This document shows positions 31,999-44,300 of a stretch of DNA of 64,000 nucleotides, piece by piece. The position numbers were made by a program, and so were the translations under genes. Source of the DNA: Astrocystis sublimbata (taxonomy: Eukaryota; Ascomycota; Sordariomycetes; Xylariales; Xylariaceae); NCBI GenBank assembly GCA_022453515.1, contig JAJNNY010000093.1, forward strand, positions 1 to 64,000, given 5' to 3'. Positions within the stretch are counted from its first letter, which is position 1, and every line of letters starts with the position of its first letter. The notes under the pieces are model-generated. The model saw only the letters and a program-made list of their open reading frames with translations, made no database searches and was not told the origin of the DNA.

Positions 31999-32853
31999 AT
32001 GGCATCGCAACAACCCGCCCCAACCTCAGCAGCGCACTTCGCCGCGCTCCACATCCCCGGAAAGCCCCTCGTAGTCCCCAACATCTGGGACCTATCCTCC
32101 CTCAAGACCGTACTTTCCATCAACTCCTCCTCCCCCATAAAAGCCATAGCAACCGCCTCCTACGCCATCGCCGCGTCCCTCGGACTCCCCGACGCCTCGC
32201 TCTCCTTCGGCGCAAACCTGATCCGCGTCTCAACGCTGGCCCCGACAATCCGCGCCGCATCACTCCCCCTAACAGTCGACATCCAAGACGGGTATGGGCC
32301 CCGGCTCGACGATGTCATTGCGGCGTTTGTGCGCGTCGGAGCCGTAGGGGTCAATTTAGAGGATATGAGGGATGATAATTCGCTTTATGGGATTGAAGAG
32401 ATGGATGCTAGGATTAGGAGAGTGAAGGAGGTTGCGGAGGAATATGGATGTGACGGGTTTGTGGTTAATGCTAGGTGTGATTGTCTTGGGCCGGGGATGC
32501 TGAGGGGGAGTGCTGGAGGGACTAGGGAGGAGATGGAAGAGGAGGAGGAGAGGCTGCTTCAAGAGACGGTGGAAAGAGGCAAGAGGTATTTAGACGCGGG
32601 CGCGACGACGGTTTTTGTGTGGGGAGGCAGTGCAAGGGGTCTTAGGGATCGTGAGGTTAGGACCCTCGTGAAGGCATTTGACGGACGGCTCGCGGTGAAG
32701 CTTTCTGGGAAGCAGGATGCGCTGAGTGTGACGGATTTGAAGGATATGGGCGTTGCGAGGATCTCGGTTGGGCCGGAGTTGTATACTGCGGCGATGGGGA
32801 CGGTTGGGGAGAGGGCGGAGAGGATTGTGGGGGGTGGGAGGTTGTGGGGTTAG
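31999..32853 (+). CDS. isocitrate lyase/PEP phosphonomutase-family protein
   Basis: A 284-residue single-exon protein, starting at the ATG at 31999 (MASQQPAP). It is a TIM-barrel of the ICL/PEPM superfamily. Motifs are PLVVPNIWDLSS (23-34), TASYAIAASLG (52-62), PLTVDIQDGYG (90-100) with the metal-binding region around D94 and the family's GYG, and VGAVGVNLEDM (113-123) with E121/D122. A GFVVNARCDCL segment corresponds to the family's F.I.ARTDAL strand. The glyoxylate-cycle KKCGH motif of true isocitrate lyase is absent, so the protein belongs to the small PEP mutase-like (oxaloacetate/2,3-dimethylmalate lyase-like) group that cleaves or makes C-C or C-P bonds of 2-oxo/hydroxy acids. Substrate unknown. 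The C-terminal half uses many more GGG/GAG codons than the first. Confidence 0.85.
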   Translation: MASQQPAPTSAAHFAALHIPGKPLVVPNIWDLSSLKTVLSINSSSPIKAIATASYAIAASLGLPDASLSFGANLIRVSTLAPTIRAASLPLTVDIQDGYGPRLDDVIAAFVRVGAVGVNLEDMRDDNSLYGIEEMDARIRRVKEVAEEYGCDGFVVNARCDCLGPGMLRGSAGGTREEMEEEEERLLQETVERGKRYLDAGATTVFVWGGSARGLRDREVRTLVKAFDGRLAVKLSGKQDALSVTDLKDMGVARISVGPELYTAAMGTVGERAERIVGGGRLWG

Positions 32854-33750
32854 ATTGATGGGTGGGTGAGAGGGAGGGAGGTTGTGTGAGGTGTTGAGTG
32901 ATATAGTAGGTGAGATAGCATAGCAACGTTAAGAAAATTGGTGTTGAGTATTGTTGTCGAAATAACCTGGCAGTGTTAACTCACCTACCTGGTTTCTATA
33001 GTGTTTACCAGGTAGTTACGGACAATTCGGGGTATGAGCATTATTTTGACTGGCAATCCTTGTTATCTACGGGTCTTGATTTGGATGTATCGTAGATATG
33101 ATATAGTAGACAATTCTTCCCCATTCACGGTAGCTTGGTAGATAACCAAGTCACGAGCTGGGGCATTATAGAATCATGACTTTTACGATTAAAGCCCAAG
33201 AAATGGTGTTCTTTGCTCTTTGTCGGCCTTCATACGTACAATATATTTAGGTAGGTAGGTATGATGCAAGCCTTATTCGAAAGATTGTGCTTCGAATCTG
33301 AGATCTCATCCAGCTTGTTTGCGCGTACTCTCACCAATCTCTCGATCCCGGTGTGAGATTGTGACACCAAAGGGTACCAGTGCCAAAGCTGGGTAGGGAG
33401 AGGTGAAGTAGAGTGGGCCTTGAGACAGCTGGGTTGCTTATGACAAATCCAGGCGCCCAATATTGGGCAGCTCGTCAAGACAGCCACCACACGTTGGCGC
33501 CGCTGATGCTAAGACTCTCAGACACTTGAAGCTTGCTTTTCTTGGTGCCTGTTAGCCCATGCGCTTTACCACGCGGTCAGAGCCGTCAATAGCTAATACC
33601 AACGTGGGAAGTAAGTGGCTCGGCGCTTGTGGTGCGTGGGTGGCGGCATATAGACAGCCTGTGTGTCTCAGCCGACCTGAAAGGAGTCACTCCATCTCCC
33701 TCTACATAAGTAGTCTGATATAGGTTTGTATCAATGCAAGACAAGACCCC
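32854..33750. other. convergent intergenic spacer, no gene seen
   Basis: Includes TTAGGTAGGTAGGTATG near 33248. A tRNA-like D-arm on the minus strand near 33552-33585 lacks a B box. No gene seen. Confidence 0.5.
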
Positions 33751-34855
33751 TCATTTCCCCGGCTCTTCCTCCATTTCCGGCACCTCCTCGCCCGCATCGA
33801 TCGCCGCCTGCCGTATCCTCTCCTGCCTGGCCTTTTTCTTCTCCAGCAGCCTCTTCAACGTCTTGGCCGTGTTGAAGACGCCGTTGGTGCCGGAGCCGCA
33901 GGCGGCGCAGCCGGGGTCTTTACGGTACCGCTGCAGCGCGCACGGCAGGCAGAAGTAGTGGCCGCACCGCGTCACGACCGGCTCCTTGTAGGTGCCCTTG
34001 CAGATGATGCAGGCGAAGGGGATCTTCTCGAGCAGCGCCTCGTCCGGGTCGTCGGGGTTGTCGGCCTTGGCGGCGTCCCCCCGGTTGCCGGCGCTGGCGA
34101 AAACTTTGCCGCCCTGGTTCTTGCCTTTCGTCACGTTCTCCCATTCGCGGTCGAGTTGCCAGCCTTGCTTGTAGTCCTCTCGCGCGTGTAAGAATTTGCA
34201 GTTGTCGCCTGGTCATGAGATTGTTAGCATTTGTCCGCTGTCACGAAAGCGTGTTGGATAGGGATTAAAACATACCGAAACCGCAGAAGCCAGTCTGCTT
34301 GTAGTCCTTGCAGACATCGGGCGCAAAGTCGGTGGTAGTGACGGTTCGGATGTTGGTGGCGGCCTTGATGGGACCGACCTTGCGGTCAGGCGCATTCGGG
34401 TTCTTCTGTATGAAGGTCGTCTGGCTCGCCAAGCCCTTGTATGTGCCGTCGGGAGCGCCCTCGCCACCCGCCGAAGACTTGGGCTTGGCCATTGCCCTCG
34501 TCTTCCCTAGAAGGTTGGCGTCTTCATCGTACCAGTTGGTCTGCTTCGTAGCGTCGTTCGTGCTCGTTATGGGCACGCTGCGGTCGGCCTCGAACACAAT
34601 GGCCGAGTGCTCGTTTGCGCCCGACGAGGTTTTGTTGTTCTTGGAGGAGGCGGTGACGACGGCGTTCTTCTTCCGCCGCTTCACGCGCTGGCCGGCTTCG
34701 TCCTCGGACGAGGTGTAGTCATCGTCGTCGCTGTCGCTGTTGGCGGGCGGGGGCGTGGCTGGGCGCTTTCGGATGTTGGCCTTGCCCTTTACGCTGCGCT
34801 TCTTGAAGACTGCGACGGGAGCCACCGGTGCCGTAGCGGCTTCTTCGTCGGCCAT
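33751..34855 (-). CDS. cwc24: pre-mRNA-splicing factor CWC24 (RNF113 family)
   Basis: Two exons, 34855-34276 and 34208-33751, with a 67 bp intron (GTATGT...CCAG) that splits the zinc finger. The product has 345 residues. The first 180 residues are disordered, with acidic serine runs and a KRRKK basic stretch. A CCCH finger follows (C182, C191, C197, H201; C-x8-C-x5-C-x3-H), with the linker DYKQGWQLDREW that is diagnostic of CWC24/RNF113, then a C3HC4 RING finger (C260/C263, C275/H277, C280/C283, C294/C297). In yeast Cwc24 binds the 5' splice site in the activated spliceosome and is displaced by Prp2, before step one; the RING may also give E3 ubiquitin ligase activity. Nuclear. Start in a CACAATGGC context. 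Confidence 0.95.
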
Positions 34856-37800
34856 TGTGATTTGTGAAATATTTCGTTGGTGATTATTTGTTTGCAGAGT
34901 CCTCGTCGGTGCAGCGGTGGCTGGGCTTTGGTTTTGAATTGTTCCAGGGTGTTGTAGTGGCTTTCACCAGCATGTTGTACATGGATGTATGGTGGCGGGA
35001 AGATGGTTATCAAAAAGTGATTACCTAACACAAGCTGGCTAGCGCGGTTCGGTTCTTAGGAGCATTGATTTGGTAATTCGACCCGGTTGAGGTACCTTTG
35101 CCCATCTAGGTACCTATATGTACCTGCCTTCGGCGTTAGCCTTTCGCCATTAGGTAATCATCGACGAGGCTTCTTTGCTCTTCTTTTCTAAGCTTACTCC
35201 GTACCTAGACAGAATTTTAGCTACGGTGTTAGCAGTCCACCTTTGCAAAGCTGTTTCTACTGTGCTATGATTGCAGGTGTATGCACTGGAGACTGAAGGG
35301 GTCTTGCGTAGGAAGATATTTCTACTTAGATTCTACCTGACTTTATCACGGGCTGAGCAGTATTGTTCAAGTGCACCTGCACCGAGCAGGGGGCTCCCTT
35401 GCTAGCGGGGTGGGATGGTGGGGTTCTGGCTGCAGGCCTAAAATTGGCCGTCTATATGCGTCTGGTTGTGCCTGAAGCTTGCATCCAATCAGACGCGTGT
35501 TTCTCTATTTTGATGAGACCAGTCTACATTGAGTCATAGCCAGCCGTGCCGGGCACATTGTCAACAAAAACAAGTCATTCCTGGCCTGCGAGAATCAACA
35601 CAGTGAACAGTGAATTAACTGTCTGCCAGCTTGTTTCCATAAGAGCTAGCGGCGTCGCCGGCCATGGCTAAGTACTTAATCAGTGCAAACCCAGTCGTAC
35701 ACGTACTACGAATACCTCGTATGTATGTAAAGCATGCTGAAAACAAAAAGTAAATAAATAAATACTGGCCCCTCGGTGGTGGCATCACGACAGCGATATG
35801 CAGTGTAAAGGGAGAGGGAGAAGGCGGTATGACCCGTCCGGTGATAGCTCGCAAGACTGCATGCATGCGAGGTGCATTAGCATCGAGAACCTCAGCCAAC
35901 CGAGCCAGCATATGTCGTGCCAGTATAACGACAGCTATGCAGCGGGAGTGGACGTCGGAGTGGACTGGCAGTCTAGGCGTGGCTGGAAAAGGACGAGATC
36001 TAACTGAGATGGTGCAGCTTACACGATGCCGTGCCATGGTACATAGTAGAGCTATGTGTAGACCCCTGCTCCGCGATCCACCGCATAAGACGTCCTTCGA
36101 CGAACAATGACCCTCTAGCTGGCCAAATACCAAATTGCGATGGAGAGAGGCACGGCATGTGCTCTACTTAGCTATTCTTCGACATCCATCGTCGTCATTG
36201 CATCTTTCTCTATCTTCCTCCTCCTTCCCTTCCTCCCCCTCCGCATCCCTCATTGCCCCATCCCCCATCCCCCCCGTCCCTCACTTCTTTCCCTCGCTTG
36301 TTCTGGGTTGCGTGGTGGCTGTCCCGCCTTGATGAGACAAGACAATTAAACGTTCTCTGGTCTCTGGGTTTCTGGGTGTCTGTGCCGTGACCAGCCCGAT
36401 CCCGCTCCCGCCCATTGTTACTGCTCTCTTTGATTGTTGCATGTCGACTGTTACCTACTGTTGCGTAGACCGTGTCCGGGCTGCACTTCATGTTCGCCGC
36501 CGACGTCAACTTCGAGCTTGTTTCTTCAGTCATTCTTTGAACCAACCAACCCTATTTGCCTCCCATCCCTCGATTCATCGTCGCTCACTTAGACCACATT
36601 AATCCACCTGCATGATTATTATCTCTCTTTAATTACCCACCTTATACGTGTTCATCGTTAGTCATTCGTTCTATCCATACCATAATCCAAATTCGAAAAA
36701 ACATCGAGTTTCCCGGTGCAGCCTGCGTTTACAAACGGACGAGCGAGTCGAACCCTGCATAGACCAGCAACCAAAAGAAAACCGAACGCCAACTCGCTGC
36801 TCTAACGGTCGCTTGCTACATACTTGCGTGTCTGAGATATTTCATTGTGTCTGTTCTGCGACCTTGTGGCGGGTTCTACGGTTACCTGAGACAAGATCCG
36901 ATTCTTTTCCTTCAGTTCTGATTCAGTTGAATTATCGCTGGCTCATTGAATACTGAGGTAAATATTTGCAATTTGTCTACAATTATTCTCCCTGTTTTCC
37001 ATTTCTCATTCTTCACACTCCTGCGATCCACACACTTGGCATTGGCAGCATTGGCAACCTGCATTTGGGTGGCTTTCCACTGCTTTTTTTAAGCGCCTAA
37101 AGATCAGACAGCTCGAGTGCGTTCGACGTCGTGAGGCTGTACGGCTAAGCTACCTGGTGGTGGTGGTATTTCTGATGTGTGCAATGCTACGTTAATGCCA
37201 GGCTATTCGTACCTGGAGGTACCGCGTCGGCCAGCCGCACGCACGCTAGTTGCTGTGCCTGGAGTTGTACCTGGCGCTGGCTTCGGGCTACCCGTGTTCC
37301 CTGTTCCCTGCTCTCTCGCTGCAATCTACTGTCGTGCGTGCCTGAAGACAACACCTCTCGAAACGCGACCTGCGCATCTGAAGCGTGGTCCTTTTCTTCG
37401 TCCCAACTGCAGCCGCCCAAGTCCCCCAAGCCGAAACCGAAATCCCCTCGCTTTTGCGCGCGCCTATGCCAAGCGGCCTGTGGACTGCCGTCATTCCAGC
37501 CCTCAAGCGATCCCTCGGTAGCACAGCCCAGCAACCTCGCTCGTCATCTTCTCGCGGCTTTAACGCGCTAATTAGTCGTGCTAGGGATCTACTGGGAATA
37601 ATAGCTGGCACTAATAATCGCCCGCTGTTACACCTTGTCTGTGTCCTCACCTGGCCGCTGCCAACTAGACCCACGATCCAGTCAGCACTGCTGCGTTCTT
37701 TGTCGGAAAAGATAACAAGCACCGCAAGCCTTTTGACCACCCCACAGCCAATAGTCTTACAGCAGCACAAGATCGATCGGGCCCTGACTCTCGTCCCTAG

Positions 37801-38366
37801 TGCGACCCGTAGAGTTGCGCGCGAGAACTTGTGTTGTCACTGCCCTCCAGCGTGGTTGATGGTCTGTTCGCTGCCCAGCGCATTAATCGTAATTCCACCT
37901 GTTTTCGATACCTAGTCCATCTGCCAGGAAAAAGCAGTTAGGGGTTCGGCTCTCTCATCTTGGAGACACGCCGCTTCTTCCCTGCTCCCTGCCTTCCGAC
38001 GACGCCCAGGTGGCTCATCCCACCACCGTAGCTGTGCTTGCATTACGCTTCGTGTCTGCGTCTGGGCCCTGCATCTGCTCTGCACCAACGCACGTCGCAT
38101 CGTTCGGCCGCTCCTGGCGAACGAATTCCGCGCCTGCATCGACTAGCCCCGAATTGACGCTCGAGCTATCGCTTGTTCTTGGCCAGACTACATCGCATTG
38201 TCCAGCGCCTTCCCACCTACGCGGACAGTGCCTGCTGTAATCCATCGTCTACTCTACACCTTCACGACCCAGATACGGTTCCGACCTTCCCATTTTTTGC
38301 TGGATGTCACGTTCTTAGTCCAGGGAGACCACAGCGCTCCTTGGTCGCTCACGATTAGGAGCCATC
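34856..38366. promoter_or_regulatory. long divergent intergenic region with pyrimidine-rich tracts
   Basis: 3.5 kb separate the divergent cwc24 and ApsA/Num1 genes. 36180-36300 is a C/T tract (TCTTCCTCCTCCTTCCC and similar), and 36900-38360 is C-rich with repeated short frames. This fits a long promoter and 5' leader for the large gene. Frames at 35615-36133 and 37179-37915 show no recognisable protein and are not called. Confidence 0.45.
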
Positions 38367-41300
38367 ATGGCGACGACGCCACCCCTTTCGGAAACCTCGT
38401 CCACCATGGCCGCTCCTGCTCTGGACAACCAGGGCCATGACCCCTTCCAGACTGCCGGCCCAACCCACCATCGCTTCTCACATTTTAACTCACAGCTATT
38501 TGCACTGGGTCCCAATGCATCCCCAGCCCAGGCAAAACGGGCGCTCGAAGCGCATCTGGCCGAGACCGACCGCAGGATGGAGGAAGCTGGGAAACTTGGC
38601 ACTGCACTGGTTCAGCAACGCAGCGAGCTGACCGAACGCCTGAAGGAGGTCGAGAAGTTGCAGGCCGAGGGTGAACTGTCAGATGACTTGCGGAAGAAGC
38701 TGGTCGACATCGAGAAAGATTACAATGAGGTGGCCCGGGATAGTGCCCGTGCCTTTTTGCCCAAGTCACGCGTCCCTAGTAACGAGGCTACTGCGGGCTC
38801 CCCATTCGTGCTCGAAGGCAAGACTGGCAAGGTAAGAAGTAACAGGAGCCTGGCCGACGTCCTCTGACTATGTGTGTGAACTTGTGCTGACATGGTCATT
38901 TCTTCACAGCGCTCCGTGAGCCCTTCCAAATTCGAAGGCTTTGCCAATGCGTCTCCGACCAAGCTTAGTGTGCCCAACCGCAAGATCCGCAACCAGCCAT
39001 CCAACCGCATCCACGATATCGAATTCGCTGCTGAGATAAGCACGTCCTTGATTGCTCAAGTTCGCAATCTGCAAGGGTTGCTTTCCGAGAGGGAAGAAGA
39101 GCTGAAAGACACCAGGGCCGAGAACTCCAAGTTGGAATATGAAGTCGAGGGCTTCCAGCAGCGCCTCAAGGCTCTCGACGACAACGAGCACCGTTACAAG
39201 GACGAGAACTGGAACCTCGAGACACAAATTCACGATCTGATGGCCAAGGAGAGGGAGGCTGCCGATCGCGAGAAGAAGTTGACACAAGCACTCAACATTC
39301 TGCGGTCCGAGAAGAACGCCGGCCAGCGTGAATTGGACGAGATTAAGCATACTCACTCCAAGCTGATCGAGGAGCATGCCGCCGCTGTCAAACATCATGA
39401 CATCGAACTCGGCACTGCAAAGCGAACCATGGTCATGGGCGAGTCCGAAAGGTCCGCCTTACAAAAGAAGATCGATGAGCTGACCGGTCAGAACACCGAG
39501 CTAGCCAAGGCTGTATCTGTTTCAATCCGAGGCAGGAAGCTAGAGCGTGAGTCTATTCTCGCCATGAGCGAGGATGACTTCCAGACTGCAAATGACAACA
39601 CCACTCCGGAGCAATCTCCTCCAGCTTCGCCCGTTAAGGGCACCCCACGACATTCCATGCTAGAATCCGAGACGCTCAAGACATCCCTAGCGCATGCTCA
39701 ACGCACGATCCAAAGTTTGCGGTCCAACATCCACCGGGAGAAGACAGACAGAATGGAAACTAGGAGACTCCTTCAAGAAGCCCGCGATGAAATCGAAAAA
39801 TTGCGGGGCGACGGCTTGGTCCCGAGCAAACGCGCTCGCAAGACAGACTCTAAGGAATTCAAGAAACCTCCACGGCTTTTGGGTGGTCTGCGCAGTGCCC
39901 GAAGTGAAATCTTCGTCGAGGATGCTAATTGGGAAGATGACCATGATCTTCTCCCCCACCCTCGCTCATCGCCTGTCTCCCGCGAGACGACGATGCTGTA
40001 TGATCCGGTGTCTGAGAACAACGACCACTTCGACACTGCCAATGAGACTAGCGATGCAGCGTTTGAGACGGCAAATGAGAACGCCACCGAGACGGATGAC
40101 TTCCACACAGGCGCCGAAGAATTTTCTAGCGACGATGTTGATACGGAGACAGAGAGTCCCTTGAAAAACCGCACCTTAACCAGGAAACCTCCAACTCTGT
40201 TCTCCCTACAGCGCAGCACCTCAATTCGAAGCTCAGCCTCGACCGAGGACGAAGACTTCCCATTTGAAGACCGGGAACACAAAACTCCCACGTCTCAGCC
40301 GCTCGCTCAACCTCGGTTCCCTCTTCGCGTCAACCGTGGTGCATTCCGCCGCTCCAGACATGAAAATGAACCGATCTTCCAGAGTAGCCCAGTAAGCCTC
40401 CCTACGAGCAGCAATATGGGTACTCCCCAACAACCTGCGCAAAGCTTGGCTGCCGAACTAGGCGACTTCGATGGTAGCGATAATGAGTCTGCCATGTCGG
40501 CTACGCCCAGCAGGAGATCGACTAGAGGTCGAACATTAAGTCCACCCCCTACGCTGCCTCCGCTTCCCAAGGCCATCATGGTCGATAGTGGCATGATGAC
40601 GGAGCCAGTACCTGAGTTCTCCACAGCCCGCAAGAATGCTACTCTCGCTGCTGATCGGCCTGTGTCCATGGCCACGGTTGTGAGCATGGGATCTGAATAC
40701 AGTGATGTCGGGGCGAAGCTAGCCGAATTCCCATCACCGCCCTCGGCATCGCCGTCACAAGTGGAGTTTGCCCCCATGCCCGAGCTTGGATTGTCCAGGG
40801 TTCATTCTCACGACGTCGAGCCTCGTTCGGAACCCGACTCGCATGCGGCTGAGATTGCCGCTCTTCGCGCAGAGCACGAGGCCCAGCTCGAAAAGCTGAC
40901 GTCTGAGAACGCTTCCACCCACGCAGCCGCCATTCTAGCTCTACAGACGCAACATGCTGACGAGTACGCTGCCGCCAAGGATGCTCATGGTCAAGAACTT
41001 GAATCCCTTCGATCGAGCCACGCCGACACCACCGAGAAAGCTACGGCCGAGATTCAAGCCGCTCACGCTCGTGAGATTGAGGGTCTTCAATCAAAACATG
41101 GCGAAGACCTTAGTCGAAGCGCCTCGGATGCCCTGGCTTCTCACCAACAGGAACTCGAATCTTTGAAGACCCTCCATGCCCAGCAATTGGCTCAAAAAGA
41201 ATCGGAGAGCCAGGATGCTCACACTGCAGCTTTGGAGGCCTTAAAGGCTGAACATGCAGAAGCCATCTTGCGAAAAGATGCCGAGAGCGCAGCTGCCCAC

Positions 41301-44300
41301 GCCTCTGCTATAGAGGCACTAAAAGCTAGCCACGATTCAGATTTGGAAACCTACAGCACAGCCCATTCTGAAGAGTACTCTCGCAAGGAAGCGGAGATTG
41401 TTGCTGCCCATGCTGCTGCATTGGAGGCCCTGAAAGCTGCTCATGGCGAAGAGCTGACTCGCCAAGCCTCTGAAACCAAGGCAGCTCATGGTGCCGACAT
41501 TGAGGCTTTGAAGGCTGCTCATGCCCAGGAGCTGTCGCAGAAAGAATTGGAGAGCACAACTGGTCACACTTCCGCATTGGAATCTTTGAAGCTTGCTCAC
41601 GTTGAAGAGCTGACTCGCAAAGAGCTAGAGATCAAGGATGAGCACAACGCACAACTAGAGGCTTTAAAGACTGCCCATGCTGACGAGATTGCTGAAAGGG
41701 AAGCTAAGTTAACAGCCGCAGCAGCTGCTGAGGTAGAAGGTCTGAAGGCCAAACATGCTGAGGATCTGACCAACCTCAAAGACGGAAATGTTGCCGTCCA
41801 CGCTGCTGAACTGGCTGCCTTGGTCGAGGCTCATTCTGCCAAGATTGATGCTGCGAAGCACGAGCTGACTGAATCTCACACTCAAGAATTCGAGAATCTC
41901 AAAGCCAGCCATGCAAGCCAGATCGACCAAACCAAGCAGTCGATGAGCGATGCACACTCTGAGGAGTTGGAGACTCTCAAGGCATCGCACCTGCAACAGA
42001 TTGACAACGTTGAGAAGTCGATCAATGCTACCCATGCCGAAAAGCTTCAGGAACTTCAAACTACTCATGCTAAGCAAATCGAGGAGAGCCGAGCCGAGCT
42101 AACTGCTGCCCATGCCGCTGCTATTGCATCAATGACGGAAACTCATAGCCAGCAAATGGATGACACCCAAAACAACCTACGGGCCGCACATTCGCAAGAG
42201 CTTGAGTCTACCAAAGCCAGCCACGAGGAAAGCGTTGAGAACCTCCACAAGGAGAAGGAGGCTGCCCATGCTGCTGCTATTGCCGCCCTGGTCGAAACCC
42301 ACAACAAACAGATAGACGAGGTCAAGGAAACTGCCAACGCGACTCACACCAACGAGTTGGAAAACCTCAAGTCTTCCCACTCCAAACAGTTGGAATACCT
42401 TGGAAATGAAAGGGATTCTTCCAACGCCGTGGCTGTTGCTGCTTTGGTAGCGACGCATGCCAAACAATTGGATACTCAAAAGGCTGATGTCGAGGCTGCG
42501 ATGTCAAGAGATATTGTTGCTCTCAAGGCCGCTCACGCCCAAGAAATTGAGACATTAAACAGTCAACACGCTGCAGCTCACGCCAAGGAGCTCGATGGTT
42601 TCAAGGCAGCCTTAGAGAAACAGATCGAGTCTTCAAAGACGGAAGGCGACGCGGCTCACATTCAACAGATCGAGGCCCTCAAATCTGCCCACGGGGAGAT
42701 TCTTGAGGCCCACAAACGTGATGCCGACATTGCACAAAGTCAGGCTTTAGATGCGCTTAAGTCTTCACACGAACGCCAGCTTGAAACTCTCAACAGTGAG
42801 CATGCTGCAGTCCGGACCAAGGACCTTGAAGCCCTCACTGCTAAGCATCTTGGTGAGATGGAAGGTTTGAGGACTGAACATGCCACTGCCAGGACTGCGG
42901 AGGTCGACGAGCTCACCAATAAGCATGTCGATGAGACGCAGACCTTGAAGGCTGGACATGAAGCCGCACTTACACATCTCCGGGAAGAGCTTACAGGTGC
43001 CCATTCGAAAGAACTCGAAGCTCTCCGCCAAGAAATTGAAGCCACTCACTCGCAAGATTCGACCTCATTGCACGCTCAACATCTAGCAGCCCTAGCAGCT
43101 CTCAAGAGCGAACATGATGCTTCGCAATCTCAACTACGGGAAGAACTTGGGCTCGCACACTCTAAAGAAATGGAGACGAATAATGCGAACCTGGTAGCTG
43201 CCCATTCGAATGAACTGGAGTCACTACGTAGCCAACACGCAGAGGCTCTAACATCTCTCAAGGGTGATCATGAGGCTTCCCACTCGAAGCTGCGTGAGGA
43301 ACTCGGTGTTGCTCACTCACAAGAGCTCGATGCTCTGCGCCGGGAAATCGAAGCCGGCCACTCTACAGAATTGGAATCATTGGGCACGAAGCACGCGAAC
43401 AATCTTGAGACCCTCAGGGCTGAACACGAGGCCACCTTAACTCAGCGACTCAAGGAGCTGGAAGATGGCCACTCCCAAAAGTTGGCTGAGCTGCATCAAC
43501 AGGGCAACGAAGCGAAGTCCGGCGAAGTCGCATCCCTGGGTCTTGTCCATGCCCAGGCCATCGAGGCGTTGAAGAGTGATCATGAGGCCGAGCTAACACG
43601 GAAGATGCAGGAGACTGCTGAAAGCAATTCGCGTGCTCTGGAAGACCTGCGCCAGCAGAACGAGTCCAACCAGTCTCAACAATTTGCAGCACTGAGCACC
43701 CAACACCAAGACGACCTTGAAAAGCTAAGAAACGAACTCGAATCGTCACGCCGACATGAGCTCGCCGAACTCGAGTCTGCCCATGGTGTGGCGTTGGCAT
43801 CCTTGCGCACTGAGCACCAGAACGTGCTAGAGCAAGGACTGAGTAACCTAGGAACCGAACACACGAAAGCCCTTGATGCTGTCAAGAGTGAGCGTGATGC
43901 CAGCCATTCTGAAGCTATCGGTGCCCTCGGTGTTGAGCATTCTCAACGGCTAGATCAGATGAAGAGCGAGAGCGACGCCGTACTTGCTCGTGAGCTGGAG
44001 GCGCTTAAAGCCGAACACGCACGGATCCTCGAGTCACAAGTACAGGAAAGCGACTCTACGCTCGCTCAAGAGTTGGAGCTCCTCAAGGCCCAGCATCAGC
44101 AAAGCCTTGAAACGCAAGCCGAGGAGAGCAATGCTGCCCTTGCCCGAGAGCTAGAGACACTGAAAACCCACCACCAACTTGTTCTCGATTCCCACATGAG
44201 AGACAGCACTGCTGAAAGAGAGAGCCTTCAAGCCAGCCATGCGGCGGAACTTGAAGCTCTCAAGTCTAGTCTAACTATTACCCCGCCTGCTCTTGGATAC

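Noticed and set aside
33545..33590. tRNA-like D-arm on the minus strand (TGGTAAAGCGCATGGGCTAAC)
   Set aside because: No B box (GGTTCGANNCC) or acceptor stem closes within 100 bases downstream, so no cloverleaf can be formed.
35615..36133. 172-codon minus-strand frame
   Set aside because: No recognised segment and no orthologue-like motif; lies in a promoter-type region.
37179..37915. Overlapping frames upstream of the ApsA/Num1 gene
   Set aside because: Several frames are open on both strands because the DNA is C-rich; none looks like a protein. Treated as 5' leader or promoter.
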